Shown: positions 18,084-27,931, numbered from the stretch's first letter. The stretch: DNA of 64,000 nucleotides from Bacillus sp. FJAT-18017 (GCF_001278805.1 NZ_CP012602.1:3259501-3323500); one strand, 5' to 3'. The notes: generated by a model from the letters alone, not told the origin. Numbers and translations: made by a program.

Positions 18084-20891
18084 TTATTTAGTTCTTTTCT
18101 TTGCTTCAAGCAGGCGGTTCATCCGTTCTTGCTTCTGTTCAGGGGTCAGTTGCTTGGCAGCGTTAACAGGCTTCGTTTGTCCTTTCGGATTCACCTGTAC
18201 TGATACCTCATCCTGAGTTTGATTTCCACTTTGCCTTTTCACCTTTTCTTTTCCAGGAAGAATGGTTTTGGACGGCCTTTCCCTGGATACTTTTTTCCTT
18301 ACTACTGACAGCCTTTCAATCGCAGCACCATCTACAGTAACTGCTTTATCATCCGAATTTTTCCTTTTTGGAATCAACTTCGAGAATACACCGACTCCGA
18401 ACCTTCGAATAAAAATTTCAAGGACAAGTACTAGGAATGCAGCCAGCAGTAGATATTCACTTATTGGCTGTTTTTCTTTCGGCAGATTTTTCAATGGCCT
18501 GAATGCGTCCTTGGCAGAGGTTAATTCCTTTCCGCCGCCAATTGAGGCCAGTTCCTTTAGAAAATTCCTGTTTGTCCCTTCTAGCAAAAATTCATTTGAG
18601 TAAGGAACAGAAAATCCGGTCCGATACATCTGAACTTCGCCTTTTTTCCCGGTCTGCTTAAGTGACAGGTAATACATCCCCGGTTTTGAAGGGAAAGAAA
18701 GCTCATATTCCCCAGGAGCAACTAATTTCATATTTGCGTCCACGGATGTGCCCGTTTCTGATAAAAGCGAAGCCTCTACCGGGAACACCTCAGTACTGGC
18801 ACTTTTTAATGTTACAAGCGTTTCTCCGCCTTCTTTTGCAACCGAAACAGAAAAGGGCTCACTATCATACTGTGGTAATGAAGCAGAAACAATCTGGTTT
18901 AGGAAAGCTGGCCAGCCTTCCCACCTTGCCCAATCTCCAGACCACTTCCCGGTAACATCCGATGTAAAGGCCAATGTTTTTCCCAGCCCATACTGCCACT
19001 CTGCCAGGACAGGGTCCTCCTTCTGGCTTAGGATTGGGACTGTCGCTCTCGTTTTCGGCGTGGCAGCAATATAGGCATTCATTTGCGGCACACCAGCCGC
19101 AAATCGGGCGGACCACTCAGGATAAGGCTCTATTAATGGGTAAAACGGATTATCCTCGATATATGTTCTTGTTGTCATAACAGTTTCCCGTGACAGGACG
19201 CTTGGGATTACCGAAACATCGGACACATCATAAAAACGTCCGCTTCCCATTGTTGCCAGATCGTCGAGGAGCAGCCTATCGGCATCAGAACCGAGCGCAA
19301 CCGTTGAAAGTGTGATGTTTTTTTCCTTCCCCTCCTCTATTAGAGAGGCATAATCGCCTGCAGCTGCCGACTGTCCGTCCGTAAGCAATATGATATGTTT
19401 CCTTTGCAGTTTGAGGTCACGGAGTTCCTCGTATGCCTTTTCAAGGGCAGGGTAAATATTTGTCCCACCTCCGACAGAGATAGATCTGATTTTTTCAACA
19501 GTCTTCTTTTTATTGCTAAGAGGTGCAGTTTCCACAATTGTCCATGGCCGGTCATCAAAGGCGATGAATCCAAGCGTGTCCTCCTCGCGCAGTAATTCGA
19601 CTGATCTTGCTGCAGCTTCTTTTGCGAGTGAAAGTTTATTGCCGCTCATACTGCCTGACCGGTCGATCACAATAACCAGGCCTAGTGATGGCATCTCCTT
19701 TTTACCTTTAATATCCATATCAACTGGCAGCAATTTTTCAATCGGGGTCTTAAAATATCCACCAAGACCGAAGCTGTCTTCCCCGCCCGTCATGACAAAC
19801 CCGGTTCCAAACTCCCTAACTGCTTTCTCAATCAAATTCATTTGGTTTTCGGTGACCCGGTGGCCTGGAACATTTTCAAATATAATGGATTGATATTGAA
19901 GGTAGCCGCCCAGTGCCGTCGGCAATTTTTCAGGGACAGTTTTCTCAACAAGAAGTTCAGATCCTTTGAGAATGTCTGGCAAAGGACCATTTGGAGTTCC
20001 TTCGACCACCAGCACCCTTGGTGTTCCTTTCACAGTCGAAACTGCATGGAGTGAATTATTTTCAATATAGGCATCCTGTTTATTCACAAGCTCGGCTTTA
20101 TATACCGCAAGACCTGGTTCTTCAGCCTTATGCGTAAACGTATAGGCGTTCTCACCCTCCTTGACCTCGATAGTCTGCTGGATGACCGCCTTATTGTTCA
20201 CGGAAAGCCTGACCGCTGCTGTTGTCGCAACATTACTTGTTAGGGTTATCGTAACCGGCGTTTCCTCCCCTACAAATAGCGAAGGCGGGACGTCCAGGCC
20301 TGTTATTGCTGTATCCCCGTTTACCTTCCGCTCCAGTACAACGTAATCAAGTTCTATTCCTCGATTTTTCAGAAGCTGTGCTGCTTGCTCAGCCTTTCCG
20401 ACCGTCTCATTGCCGTCTGTCAGGAGGATAATTCTTCCTCCTTCTGTACCGGGAAGGAGTGAAGAAGCGAACTGAAGGCCTGCAGAAATATCCGTTTCGC
20501 CACGGTCCACCTCCGCATTGAACCGTTCAGGGATAGTTTTTGTCGTAGACATCGAAGCTTCTGATTGCGCACCATTCGCGAACGAGGCTACTGCAAATTG
20601 CTTTGCGAGTCCTTTCGAGGATACTGCTTCATCCACCCAATCCAGCAAATTTCCTTCAACGGATTGAACGCTTTTAGAACGATCAGCCAGAAAGACGATT
20701 GTTTCCGTTTTCGCAGGAAGAATAATCTGGGGTACAGCCAGGGCGAAAATAATCAGGAGAAAGACGATGCTCCTTAGGATTCCGGCAACCTTTCTATCGA
20801 GTGATTTTGCCTGCCGAAAAAAAAGCAGCATCAGGACAAATGCTGGTATTGTCAGTAAGAGCATAAGAGGATAACTAATTTCCAAGCCCAC
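18084..20891 (-). CDS. membrane protein with two VWA domains and a GATase1-like domain
   Basis: Predicted envelope protein of 935 residues. Two N-terminal membrane helices (about 8-25 and 40-58) lead into a first VWA domain whose MIDAS begins LADRSKSV (Asp70). A beta-rich linker follows. Next is a segment resembling a class-I glutamine-amidotransferase fold without catalytic residues (about 290-390, GTGFVMTGGEDSFG). A second VWA has a perfect DRSGSM MIDAS near 410. After a beta-rich region there is a C-terminal membrane helix near 810-828 and a long basic Lys/Gln-rich tail. The start is GTG at 20891 after GGGAGGTG; the gene overlaps its upstream neighbour by 17 bp. Last gene of the accessory operon. 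Function unknown; VWA partners of MoxR ATPases commonly act in assembly or metal loading. Confidence 0.85.
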   Translation of the reverse strand: MGLEISYPLMLLLTIPAFVLMLLFFRQAKSLDRKVAGILRSIVFLLIIFALAVPQIILPAKTETIVFLADRSKSVQSVEGNLLDWVDEAVSSKGLAKQFAVASFANGAQSEASMSTTKTIPERFNAEVDRGETDISAGLQFASSLLPGTEGGRIILLTDGNETVGKAEQAAQLLKNRGIELDYVVLERKVNGDTAITGLDVPPSLFVGEETPVTITLTSNVATTAAVRLSVNNKAVIQQTIEVKEGENAYTFTHKAEEPGLAVYKAELVNKQDAYIENNSLHAVSTVKGTPRVLVVEGTPNGPLPDILKGSELLVEKTVPEKLPTALGGYLQYQSIIFENVPGHRVTENQMNLIEKAVREFGTGFVMTGGEDSFGLGGYFKTPIEKLLPVDMDIKGKKEMPSLGLVIVIDRSGSMSGNKLSLAKEAAARSVELLREEDTLGFIAFDDRPWTIVETAPLSNKKKTVEKIRSISVGGGTNIYPALEKAYEELRDLKLQRKHIILLTDGQSAAAGDYASLIEEGKEKNITLSTVALGSDADRLLLDDLATMGSGRFYDVSDVSVIPSVLSRETVMTTRTYIEDNPFYPLIEPYPEWSARFAAGVPQMNAYIAATPKTRATVPILSQKEDPVLAEWQYGLGKTLAFTSDVTGKWSGDWARWEGWPAFLNQIVSASLPQYDSEPFSVSVAKEGGETLVTLKSASTEVFPVEASLLSETGTSVDANMKLVAPGEYELSFPSKPGMYYLSLKQTGKKGEVQMYRTGFSVPYSNEFLLEGTNRNFLKELASIGGGKELTSAKDAFRPLKNLPKEKQPISEYLLLAAFLVLVLEIFIRRFGVGVFSKLIPKRKNSDDKAVTVDGAAIERLSVVRKKVSRERPSKTILPGKEKVKRQSGNQTQDEVSVQVNPKGQTKPVNAAKQLTPEQKQERMNRLLEAKKRTK

Positions 20892-22656
20892 GGCGGAACA
20901 CCTCCCATTCGGCAAGCAGGAGTAAGAGAGCGATCGTCGCTAGCCACAGCCATACTGTCCCGTTTTCTTTGTCTACTGTCTGCTCCAGCTTAGATAAATC
21001 TGTCTCGTTTAGTACGAATGATTTCTCGAAGCCGGGTTCTTTTTCACGGTCATCGAGGATGACTGAAAAATAATGAATGGACTCGCCGTCTGAAGCCTGG
21101 TAAACGCCAGGTTCATAAGGGGCTTTAAAGTTTCCTTTTTCCAAAGAGAAACTGCCAAGATTCTTTCCTTCTTCATTAAACAATTCCAAAGGTTTTCCTG
21201 CTGTATCAATATTCAGCCATTTTTCTTCACCAGGCTGGAAGTTTCCGAGAAAACCCGACTGGCGTGACAGCCATTGATAGCTGTTATAAAGGAAAATTGG
21301 AAATCCAGGCTGTAGCGGCCAATCGCTTTGTTCAATTGCAAAATTGACTATGACGGCTGGCTGCGCATTCATCCTTCCTGATTGTATCAACGGATGTCCT
21401 CCACTTTCGGCAATCGTTTCAAATGTGCCCTGTAAAGGCTGTACAGCTTGTTGAATATATGTCTTTTCAAATGCGGTGTATTCCAGGATCGGTGAGGCCG
21501 ATCCCTTTGGGCGCTCGTTTAATTCAATCGTTTTTTTTGCATCTTTGTTGATTATCAGAATCGGCCCTTCAGGAAGGTTTTCGGGGACTTGCCCCTCAAC
21601 AAGGAATAGGCCGCCCTGTTCTGCAGTCGCAAGGCTATTATCATCAAGCTGAATGCTTTTAATTCCAATTGATTGCAGCCCCCTTATCAAAAAGGGATTC
21701 ACATCTCCAACAGCGTAGACAGGAGGGTCTTCGGGTGAAAGAACAGTCGAAGCGCTATTATCCGCACTGTATCCATCAGCAGCGAGGACCTCAGCATGAT
21801 AATAACGGCCATCAGGGAGGCTCGGTATATCGAGGATTTCCCGGCTATTGGGAGGCAGGGTCAGCATCCTTTCAAAAACAGCCTCCCCTTTGTCATCAAT
21901 TATCCGGAAATTCGTGCTCGCTTCCTCTTTTCCCTGGTTTTCAACAACCGCAATCGCAGTGACTTTTCCACCTGAACGTGATGCTCCAAACGACATAAGG
22001 GAAAGGTTATCCAGTTCCTCACCAAGATTATGTACTTCAACCGGCTGCTTGCCCGCAAGAGATTCTATTGAAGCCTCTGTCACTTTATCCGAAAAAATAT
22101 GGATAACTCCCCTAGATTCGGAGGATAACGAAACTGCAAGCTTAATGGAATCTGTTATATTTTCATGCCCATAGGTCAAATGCATTGACTCAATCGCAGC
22201 CTTAATTGCCCCGGGTTCATCTTCCCTGTTCAAAACGATTTCTGGCTCCTCATCCGCCAAGATAATTGTCACCTGCTGGCTGTCGAGCCGGTCGGCCATA
22301 TCGAGCATTTCTTCCTTGGCACTCGAGAACAGGGGCTTTCCATCTTTTTCAGCTGACATGGTTGAGGATGGGTCTACAACAAAAATGAGATGCTCCCCTG
22401 CCAATCCGGAGCTGAACAAGAGAGGCTTGACAAGCGCAAACATCAACAGAGCGAGTGCGGCGATTTGCAGCCAGAATAAGAGATTATGCTGCAGCTTCTT
22501 CAGCCACGGCGACGCCTGCCATTCGTTCATCGCCTCAATCCATAAAAGGTTTGAAGGGTTGATGATAGAGTGATATTGTTTGCGGAAAAAATAGAGCAGG
22601 ACAACAGCGGCAATCAGGATAGCCAGAAAAAAATAGAATGGATTGGCAAAGTGCAT
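20875..22656 (-). CDS. BatA-type VWA membrane protein
   Basis: 593 residues. The N-terminus (FANPFYFFLAILIAAVVLL) and a second helix near 60-80 match the BatA/aerotolerance N-terminal domain layout. The VWA-like domain follows, with MIDAS variant DPSSTM (the second Ser of DxSxS is Thr). A CARDB-like beta sandwich (VVENQGKEEASTNF) precedes a GATase1-like segment (VYAVGDVNPFLIRGLQ to ILIINKD). A final helix near 568-586 anchors the C-terminus. Between the DUF58 gene and the double-VWA gene. Probably an envelope partner of the MoxR ATPase; substrate unknown. Confidence 0.85.
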   Translation of the reverse strand: MHFANPFYFFLAILIAAVVLLYFFRKQYHSIINPSNLLWIEAMNEWQASPWLKKLQHNLLFWLQIAALALLMFALVKPLLFSSGLAGEHLIFVVDPSSTMSAEKDGKPLFSSAKEEMLDMADRLDSQQVTIILADEEPEIVLNREDEPGAIKAAIESMHLTYGHENITDSIKLAVSLSSESRGVIHIFSDKVTEASIESLAGKQPVEVHNLGEELDNLSLMSFGASRSGGKVTAIAVVENQGKEEASTNFRIIDDKGEAVFERMLTLPPNSREILDIPSLPDGRYYHAEVLAADGYSADNSASTVLSPEDPPVYAVGDVNPFLIRGLQSIGIKSIQLDDNSLATAEQGGLFLVEGQVPENLPEGPILIINKDAKKTIELNERPKGSASPILEYTAFEKTYIQQAVQPLQGTFETIAESGGHPLIQSGRMNAQPAVIVNFAIEQSDWPLQPGFPIFLYNSYQWLSRQSGFLGNFQPGEEKWLNIDTAGKPLELFNEEGKNLGSFSLEKGNFKAPYEPGVYQASDGESIHYFSVILDDREKEPGFEKSFVLNETDLSKLEQTVDKENGTVWLWLATIALLLLLAEWEVFRRGLGN

Positions 22657-22667
22657 ATCTTTTCACC

Positions 22668-23537
22668 TCATTCCAGCACTTTTTTTGCTGTACATTTATG
22701 AAACAAGAAGTTCTGCAAATCATGTGTATCTGAAACAGGAACATATGTAAAACCAAACTTCCGGCAGAGCGATTCAAGGGATTCATTATGTTTCGCAAGC
22801 CGGCTCTGGTACAACCTGACGACGGCTTCCTGCATCGTGACATTGACGGTAGTTCCCGTTTCACTATCCACAAGCTGTACATCTCCTCCCATTTGCGGTT
22901 CTAATTCAGCCTGGGAGAGGACCTGAATGAACTTTACTTCGATTCTTGCTCCGGCAAATTTGCGGAACAGCCCTTCAAATGCGGAAAGCGATTCAAGTCC
23001 ATCTGAAATCAGAATCGCTGCCTGGATGTTTTTCAAGCTTTCTTGAACGATTAGTTCAGAGAAGCCGCCAGCGTTGTTGGATTTATTTAGTGCTAGGACA
23101 CTTGCATATACGCTTCTGGCGTATATGGTCCCCTTTCTGGCAATTTTACCGGATGAATTCGCTGCGACCGGATAGAAGGTAAGCCTGTCCTCTCCATTCA
23201 AAATAATGAAGCTCATTGCAGCGGCAATTTCCTTTGCCTGTTGCCATTTCGATTCAATCGCCTGCATTGAAGGAGTCGCATCAAGGAAAATAGCGGCGTG
23301 GATTTCCTGCTCATCAAGGAATCTCTTAATATAGTGCTTGCCGGTTCGCCCATAAATATTCCAATCAATCAACCTGATATCATCTCCCGGCTGATAGGAA
23401 CGAAAATCCGAGAATTCCAGAGAAGCGCCTGCTTTTCCAGATCTTCTTGACCCTTTATGGACACTGCGTCTTCTAGTTTTCACAAAAAGGCGTTTTTGCT
23501 GGAGCTTTGAAAGCACAACTATACTGGCTGCTTTCAT
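22668..23537 (-). CDS. DUF58 domain protein
   Basis: 289 residues. The DUF58 signature is seen at FSDFRSYQPGDDIRLIDWN and GRTGKHYIKRF, followed by a degenerate VWA-like MIDAS (FLDATPSM). DUF58 proteins are almost always encoded next to MoxR ATPases and are thought to be their cytosolic adaptors. Here the ATG overlaps the moxR stop by 4 bp (ATGA), so the two are probably translationally coupled and made in equal amounts. No membrane helices seen. Confidence 0.9.
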   Translation of the reverse strand: MKAASIVVLSKLQQKRLFVKTRRRSVHKGSRRSGKAGASLEFSDFRSYQPGDDIRLIDWNIYGRTGKHYIKRFLDEQEIHAAIFLDATPSMQAIESKWQQAKEIAAAMSFIILNGEDRLTFYPVAANSSGKIARKGTIYARSVYASVLALNKSNNAGGFSELIVQESLKNIQAAILISDGLESLSAFEGLFRKFAGARIEVKFIQVLSQAELEPQMGGDVQLVDSETGTTVNVTMQEAVVRLYQSRLAKHNESLESLCRKFGFTYVPVSDTHDLQNFLFHKCTAKKVLE

Positions 23538-24541
23538 CTCTCTGAAGCACCTTTCACTGCAGAATCAACAATATCCTTAATGATCTCATCAGCGCTGATA
23601 CCGCTTGCTTCTCCTTCGAAATTCATAAACAGTCTATGACGCAGTGCCGGTGCAGCTACCTGCTTTAAATCACCAGTAGAGACATGATATCGCCCAGCCA
23701 TAAATGCCCTTGACTTAGCAAGCTGGATGATACTTTGCAGGCCGCGGGGTCCGCTCCCGTATTGAATATAGTTTTTTACTGCTTCTGATCCACCTTCGTT
23801 TCCCGGGTGGGTAAGCGTAACAATTGAAACGGCTAAATCCAGCATGTCTTCTGAAACAAGAATTTCCTTTGTTAAACGTTGCAGCAGGACAACGTCCCCA
23901 GGTCCGAGAATTTTTTCAAGATGTGGCGTTTCAATTCCAGTCGTTCTCCGGGCAATTTCCTTCAATTCATCGCCTGAAGGATAATTCACGTTAATTTTGC
24001 AAATAAACCGGTCCATCTGGGCTTCAGGAAGTGGATACGTCCCTTCCATATCAATCGGATTCTGAGTCGCAAGTACAAAGAACGGCGTTTCCATTTGCTT
24101 CGTTTCGCCCATAACCGTCACTGTCTTTTCGCCCATCGCTTCCAGCAGGGCACTTTGTGTTTTAGGTGTTGCCCTGTTGATCTCATCGGCAAGTACAATG
24201 TTTGAAAAAATAGGGCCTTTATGAAAGGTGAATTCCTGTCTGCCGTCTTCCCCAGGCTGAAGCAGCATCGTACCTGTAATATCGGATGGCATTAAATCAG
24301 GTGTGAATTGAACCCGAGAAAAAGATAGGTCCATACAGTCTGCGATTGTCCTGATCAACATTGTTTTGCCGAGTCCGGGCAGACCCTCAAGAAGAGAATG
24401 TCCGCCAGAAAGGATGCTCCAGAGCACCTGGTCGATGACATCTTCCTGTCCAACGATAAACTTCTTTATTTCTTCCTTAGCAGCCTTCAGTTTTTCGCCA
24501 GCGAGAACAAACTGGGTTTCCTTGTCCTTTATTGCATCCAT
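23534..24541 (-). CDS. MoxR family AAA+ ATPase
   Basis: 335 residues. Walker A GLPGLGKT (about 56-63), Walker B NIVLADEINRATPKTQ, sensor 1 LATQNPIDMEGTYPLPEAQ and the C-terminal lid domain are all present, matching the MoxR (AAA_3) family. Members act as chaperones that remodel or activate VWA-containing partners. Genomic context supplies three such partners downstream (DUF58, BatA-like, double VWA). It lies 4 bp after the coiled-coil gene. The ATPase core has no missing motif, so it should be active. Confidence 0.93.
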   Translation of the reverse strand: MDAIKDKETQFVLAGEKLKAAKEEIKKFIVGQEDVIDQVLWSILSGGHSLLEGLPGLGKTMLIRTIADCMDLSFSRVQFTPDLMPSDITGTMLLQPGEDGRQEFTFHKGPIFSNIVLADEINRATPKTQSALLEAMGEKTVTVMGETKQMETPFFVLATQNPIDMEGTYPLPEAQMDRFICKINVNYPSGDELKEIARRTTGIETPHLEKILGPGDVVLLQRLTKEILVSEDMLDLAVSIVTLTHPGNEGGSEAVKNYIQYGSGPRGLQSIIQLAKSRAFMAGRYHVSTGDLKQVAAPALRHRLFMNFEGEASGISADEIIKDIVDSAVKGASER

Positions 24542-24545
24542 GCAA

Positions 24546-26147
24546 TCACTCCTTGTTCGGATCTAGTTCAGAAAAATAATTCTTAACGATTGTTTCCAGG
24601 CCTCCTGGCAAATTCATCCTGTCCATGCTAGTTCGATAGGAATTCGCATAGCTGCCGTATACCTCCCCATACGGCTTGATTGCTCCGCGGAGGATTGGCC
24701 CATCGCTTTCATACTGTGTTCCCGGCGACCCGTTCCCTAGGAAGCCTGTATCGGTTTCTATATTTGTTTTACCGCCAACGTGCTCAGGTATGGTCAGAAA
24801 ATCTCTCGAGCCCTGGCCAAGGCCTGCACCAGAACCTGTTCCATTTCCACCATTTCCATTACCAGATCCCGTTCCGCTGCCATTGCCATTTCCATTACCT
24901 TGGCCGCTGCCAGAACCATTCCCCTGACCACTGCCGTTGCCACTGCCATTACCTTGGCCGCTTCCAGAACCGGTCCCCTGTCCATTTCCCTGACCTTCCC
25001 CTTGTGATGATCCCTCACCAGGCTGTTGCCCACCGCTTCCTGAATTCTGTCCGGCTGGCGTTTGTCCGTGCTGGGAACCGGAGGATGGGCTCAAAGCAAT
25101 TTGCCCTGGCGGGATGCCGTTATCCTTCATTAATCCCTGTATGGTCTGGGCTTGCTGATCCAAAGCAGTTTGAGCCGAAGCAAGCTGATTCAGGGTAGTT
25201 TGAGAATCCAAAGCGTCTTTTAGTTTTTCTGTAAGTTGGGCAAGCTCCTGCTCGGACATTTGCCCTTCCTTGCCTGAAAGCTCCGCAAGTGCCTGTTTCT
25301 GATTACTTGTCAGCTCGCTCCGCTTTTGATTGAGCCTGTTAAGTTCCTCTGTCGCCTTTTCTATGTCTTTTTGGTTAAGTGCTGAAGCAAGCTGGTCAAG
25401 TCCTGCTTTTTTAAGCTTATCCTGAATCCGCGCCATTTCAGCAGCCTTTTCTTTTTCCTTAAATTCTTTCAATGCAAGCTCTTTTTTCTTGTTTTCAAGG
25501 GCTTTCAGCGCCTCGTCTGGAGTCTTGGCCTTTGCAAGCTCTTTTTTCAATTCCTCGAGCGCCTTCTTAGTCTGGGGATTCTTCTCGCTGGCAATTTTCT
25601 TATCAAGCTCTTTTTCCGCTTTATTTAGTACTTTCCTTGCTGCTTCCTGCTTGCCAGCCTGGTCCATTTTATCGCTGGGAAGCTGGTTGGATGCATAAGC
25701 AAAACCCAAAAATAATAATCCTACTAACATCCACTTGCTTACTCTATATTTCTTTTTCCGGCTTACGGCCTGCTCGTGGACTCTCTTCATCCAGCCAATA
25801 CTTTCAGCGAGCTGCAATCGATGCAGGAGCCCCTCTTCCTTGTAAAAAGCGAAAGCAGCAGAGACCCGGTCTTCTGGTACGAAGGAGTTATATACGAGAA
25901 CAGCTTCCTTCCATCCCGGCCAGCCCTGCCAAACCCAGACAGCTGAAGCAAGGAAAGCTAAAATAAATGACCACATGGCAAACTGATGGTAATAAGGGAA
26001 AACAATCAACCGAGCCAATATGTAAACGATCATCGCTAACCCCGCCCCGGCTATAAAGCCATACTGAAGTCCAAACAGTGCGCGCCCTAATCGGAGCTGA
26101 CGCCTGATTGGCGACAACAGCTTTAAGAATTGCTGTTTATCCTCCAC
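24546..26147 (-). CDS. membrane-anchored coiled-coil protein with Gly/Asn/Gln/Ser-rich tract
   Basis: 533 residues, not assigned to a named family. Two membrane helices (about 27-49 and 55-75), a loop with PEDRVSAAFAFYKEE, and a third helix (about 138-153). Then about 180 residues of charged Lys/Glu/Ala-rich sequence, very likely a coiled coil (162-345). A low-complexity tract of GQGNGSG-type repeats (about 356-447) precedes a C-terminal segment of ordinary composition (448-533). The layout and the PEDRVSAA loop recall DUF4175-like proteins found beside MoxR clusters, but that is only a resemblance. The start is GTG. In the operon it lies between the ABC permease and MoxR genes. Confidence 0.7.
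   Translation of the reverse strand: MEDKQQFLKLLSPIRRQLRLGRALFGLQYGFIAGAGLAMIVYILARLIVFPYYHQFAMWSFILAFLASAVWVWQGWPGWKEAVLVYNSFVPEDRVSAAFAFYKEEGLLHRLQLAESIGWMKRVHEQAVSRKKKYRVSKWMLVGLLFLGFAYASNQLPSDKMDQAGKQEAARKVLNKAEKELDKKIASEKNPQTKKALEELKKELAKAKTPDEALKALENKKKELALKEFKEKEKAAEMARIQDKLKKAGLDQLASALNQKDIEKATEELNRLNQKRSELTSNQKQALAELSGKEGQMSEQELAQLTEKLKDALDSQTTLNQLASAQTALDQQAQTIQGLMKDNGIPPGQIALSPSSGSQHGQTPAGQNSGSGGQQPGEGSSQGEGQGNGQGTGSGSGQGNGSGNGSGQGNGSGSGQGNGNGNGSGTGSGNGNGGNGTGSGAGLGQGSRDFLTIPEHVGGKTNIETDTGFLGNGSPGTQYESDGPILRGAIKPYGEVYGSYANSYRTSMDRMNLPGGLETIVKNYFSELDPNKE
24807..24998. repeat. in-gene tandem repeat coding the Gly/Asn/Gln/Ser tract
   Basis: The DNA is itself repetitive: CCATTACCTTGGCCGCT-type blocks recur on the plus strand (for example around 24892 and 24949), coding GQGNGSG on the minus strand. 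Such a tract can change length by slippage without breaking the frame in units of three. Confidence 0.7.
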
Positions 26148-26165
26148 ATTTACCAGTCCCTTGAA

Positions 26166-26999
26166 TTATTTTTTCGTGCCCATGTTCGGCCGCAGCTTGC
26201 GGATGCCGAGCAGCAATGCGGCAATCCCAAGAATGGTGTATGAAATAAGCAGCGACGCCCAAAGAGGAAATTCTATTCCCGTCTGTCGGTTTATTTCACC
26301 AATAAACTCCGGTTCAAAAATGCCAAGCATGACAATGAACGGATTCAACATCGCAATAAAATACGGGGTTGGCGACGTAGTTCCTGACATCGCTCCGAAT
26401 TGCATCGAAACAAGAAACAGGAAAGCTGTCCCTGCTGCAAAAAATAATGTAACCCCATACGTTGAAATCATTGAAACAATTGTCTTCCGGATTAGTGTGG
26501 AAAACATGACGCCAAAACTGCCAAATATCAGAATTAGAAAAATATAGTATCCGAGTACAGAAAGCACTTGTAGCGGAGAAATTCCGCCGAACAGGAAGAC
26601 GATGCTGTAAATTGGCATACTGCCTACAATCATCAGAAGCAGAAAGGATACTGATGAAACAAGTTTACCGATAATGATTCCTGTTGAAGTCTGAGTTGTT
26701 GTCAGCAGGATATTTAGTGTCTGCTTTTCCCTTTCCCCGCTTATAACGCCCGCGGTCAGCCCCGGCGTGATAAACAGGATGAGCCCTAGTTGGATGAATG
26801 AAAGAACCATGAACATCGTCCGGCTCTGGTCAGGACGGAAAAAGTTTGTTCCATAAGCCTGTGATTGAATAAAGATATAACCTATCGTTACGAGACAAAG
26901 TGCCAATAGATAAAACATAAGCCCAAGGAAGCTTTTAAACGTTCGGAACCTAAGCTTAAATTCCTTGTTCATGACAGGATTGAGCAGAAGTTGCCTCAT
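26166..26999 (-). CDS. ABC-2 type transporter permease
   Basis: 277 residues with about six hydrophobic segments (for example SFLGLMFYLLALCLVTIGYI and LSVLGYYIFLILIFGSFGVM). The sequence GVISGEREKQTLNILLTTTQT is the conserved cytoplasmic signature of ABC-2 permeases. It overlaps the ATPase gene by 4 bp (ATGA), so the two form a transporter pair. No substrate can be deduced from sequence. Permeases of this class also occur in Gld-type and polysaccharide/lipid export systems. Confidence 0.9.
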   Translation of the reverse strand: MRQLLLNPVMNKEFKLRFRTFKSFLGLMFYLLALCLVTIGYIFIQSQAYGTNFFRPDQSRTMFMVLSFIQLGLILFITPGLTAGVISGEREKQTLNILLTTTQTSTGIIIGKLVSSVSFLLLMIVGSMPIYSIVFLFGGISPLQVLSVLGYYIFLILIFGSFGVMFSTLIRKTIVSMISTYGVTLFFAAGTAFLFLVSMQFGAMSGTTSPTPYFIAMLNPFIVMLGIFEPEFIGEINRQTGIEFPLWASLLISYTILGIAALLLGIRKLRPNMGTKK

Positions 27000-27931
27000 G
27001 ACAGCTCCACCCCCTTCGTGATTTCCATAAATACATCTTCAAGGTTTGATTCAGTTTCAGAAAAGCTGGTAAGCATGATTCCCGAGTCCACAGCCTTTTT
27101 CAAAAGATTGAATTGTTCCTCTTCACTTCCGCTGAAAACGAATTGAAGCGAATTACCGTCTTCCCTTGTTTCAACACGGCTGACCTGGTACTGGTCCTCG
27201 AAAAACGCGCTTGCCGTTTCAAGATTGCCCCATACTTTTACAGTAATCAGCTTTTCACCTTTCAAACGAAGCTGGATTTCCGAAACCGATCCCTGTGCCA
27301 CGAGCCTGCCCCGGTCTATGATGCCTATGCTATCGCACATTTCAGAAAGCTCGGGCAAGATATGCGAAGATATCAGAATGGTTTTACCCATATTCTTTAA
27401 TTCTTTTAAAATCTCCCTCATTTCAACCCTGGCACGCGGATCGAGACCAGATGCTGGTTCGTCAAGAATTAGCACTTCTGGATCATGGATCAGTGAACGG
27501 GCTAGGCATAGCCTTTGTTTCATGCCTCTGGAAAGGACATCTACATAGGAATCTGCTTTATGGGTAAGATTGACAAGTTCAAGCAGCTGCGGAATCAACT
27601 TTGCCCGTTCGGCAGCTGGAATTCCATAGCTGGAGCCGTAAAAATCGAGATATTCGATAGCCTTGAGCTGGTCATAAACCCCAAAAAAGTCTGGCATATA
27701 GCCAAGCTGCCTGCGGACAGCCGCAGGGTCCGAAGCAATGTTACATCCATTAATGTAGGCTGTGCCAGAAGTTGGCGCAAGAAGAGTCGCCAAAATTGAA
27801 AAGGTTGTCGACTTTCCCGCCCCATTTGCACCTACAAAACCGAAGACCGTCCCTTTTTCAATGGACAGGTTCAGGGAATCTAGGGCGGTGAACTTTCCGT
27901 ATCTTTTCGTTAAATTTATGATTTCAATCAT
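26996..27931 (-). CDS. ABC transporter ATP-binding protein
   Basis: 311 residues. Walker A GANGAGKST (about 35-43), the LSRGMKQRL signature, Walker B VLILDEPASGLD and the H-loop ISSHILPE are intact. The C-terminal ~90 residues form an accessory domain common in ABC-2 exporters. Its ATG overlaps the stop of the upstream exported-protein gene by 4 bp, and its stop overlaps the permease start, so three genes are tightly coupled. Confidence 0.93.
   Translation of the reverse strand: MIEIINLTKRYGKFTALDSLNLSIEKGTVFGFVGANGAGKSTTFSILATLLAPTSGTAYINGCNIASDPAAVRRQLGYMPDFFGVYDQLKAIEYLDFYGSSYGIPAAERAKLIPQLLELVNLTHKADSYVDVLSRGMKQRLCLARSLIHDPEVLILDEPASGLDPRARVEMREILKELKNMGKTILISSHILPELSEMCDSIGIIDRGRLVAQGSVSEIQLRLKGEKLITVKVWGNLETASAFFEDQYQVSRVETREDGNSLQFVFSGSEEEQFNLLKKAVDSGIMLTSFSETESNLEDVFMEITKGVELS

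Noticed and set aside
24676..25198. Long plus-strand open frames opposite the Gly-rich tract gene, rich in Pro/Leu/His/Arg.
   Set aside because: They are the antisense of a repetitive coding region; no ribosome-binding site, no family match, overlapping a gene in a coherent operon.
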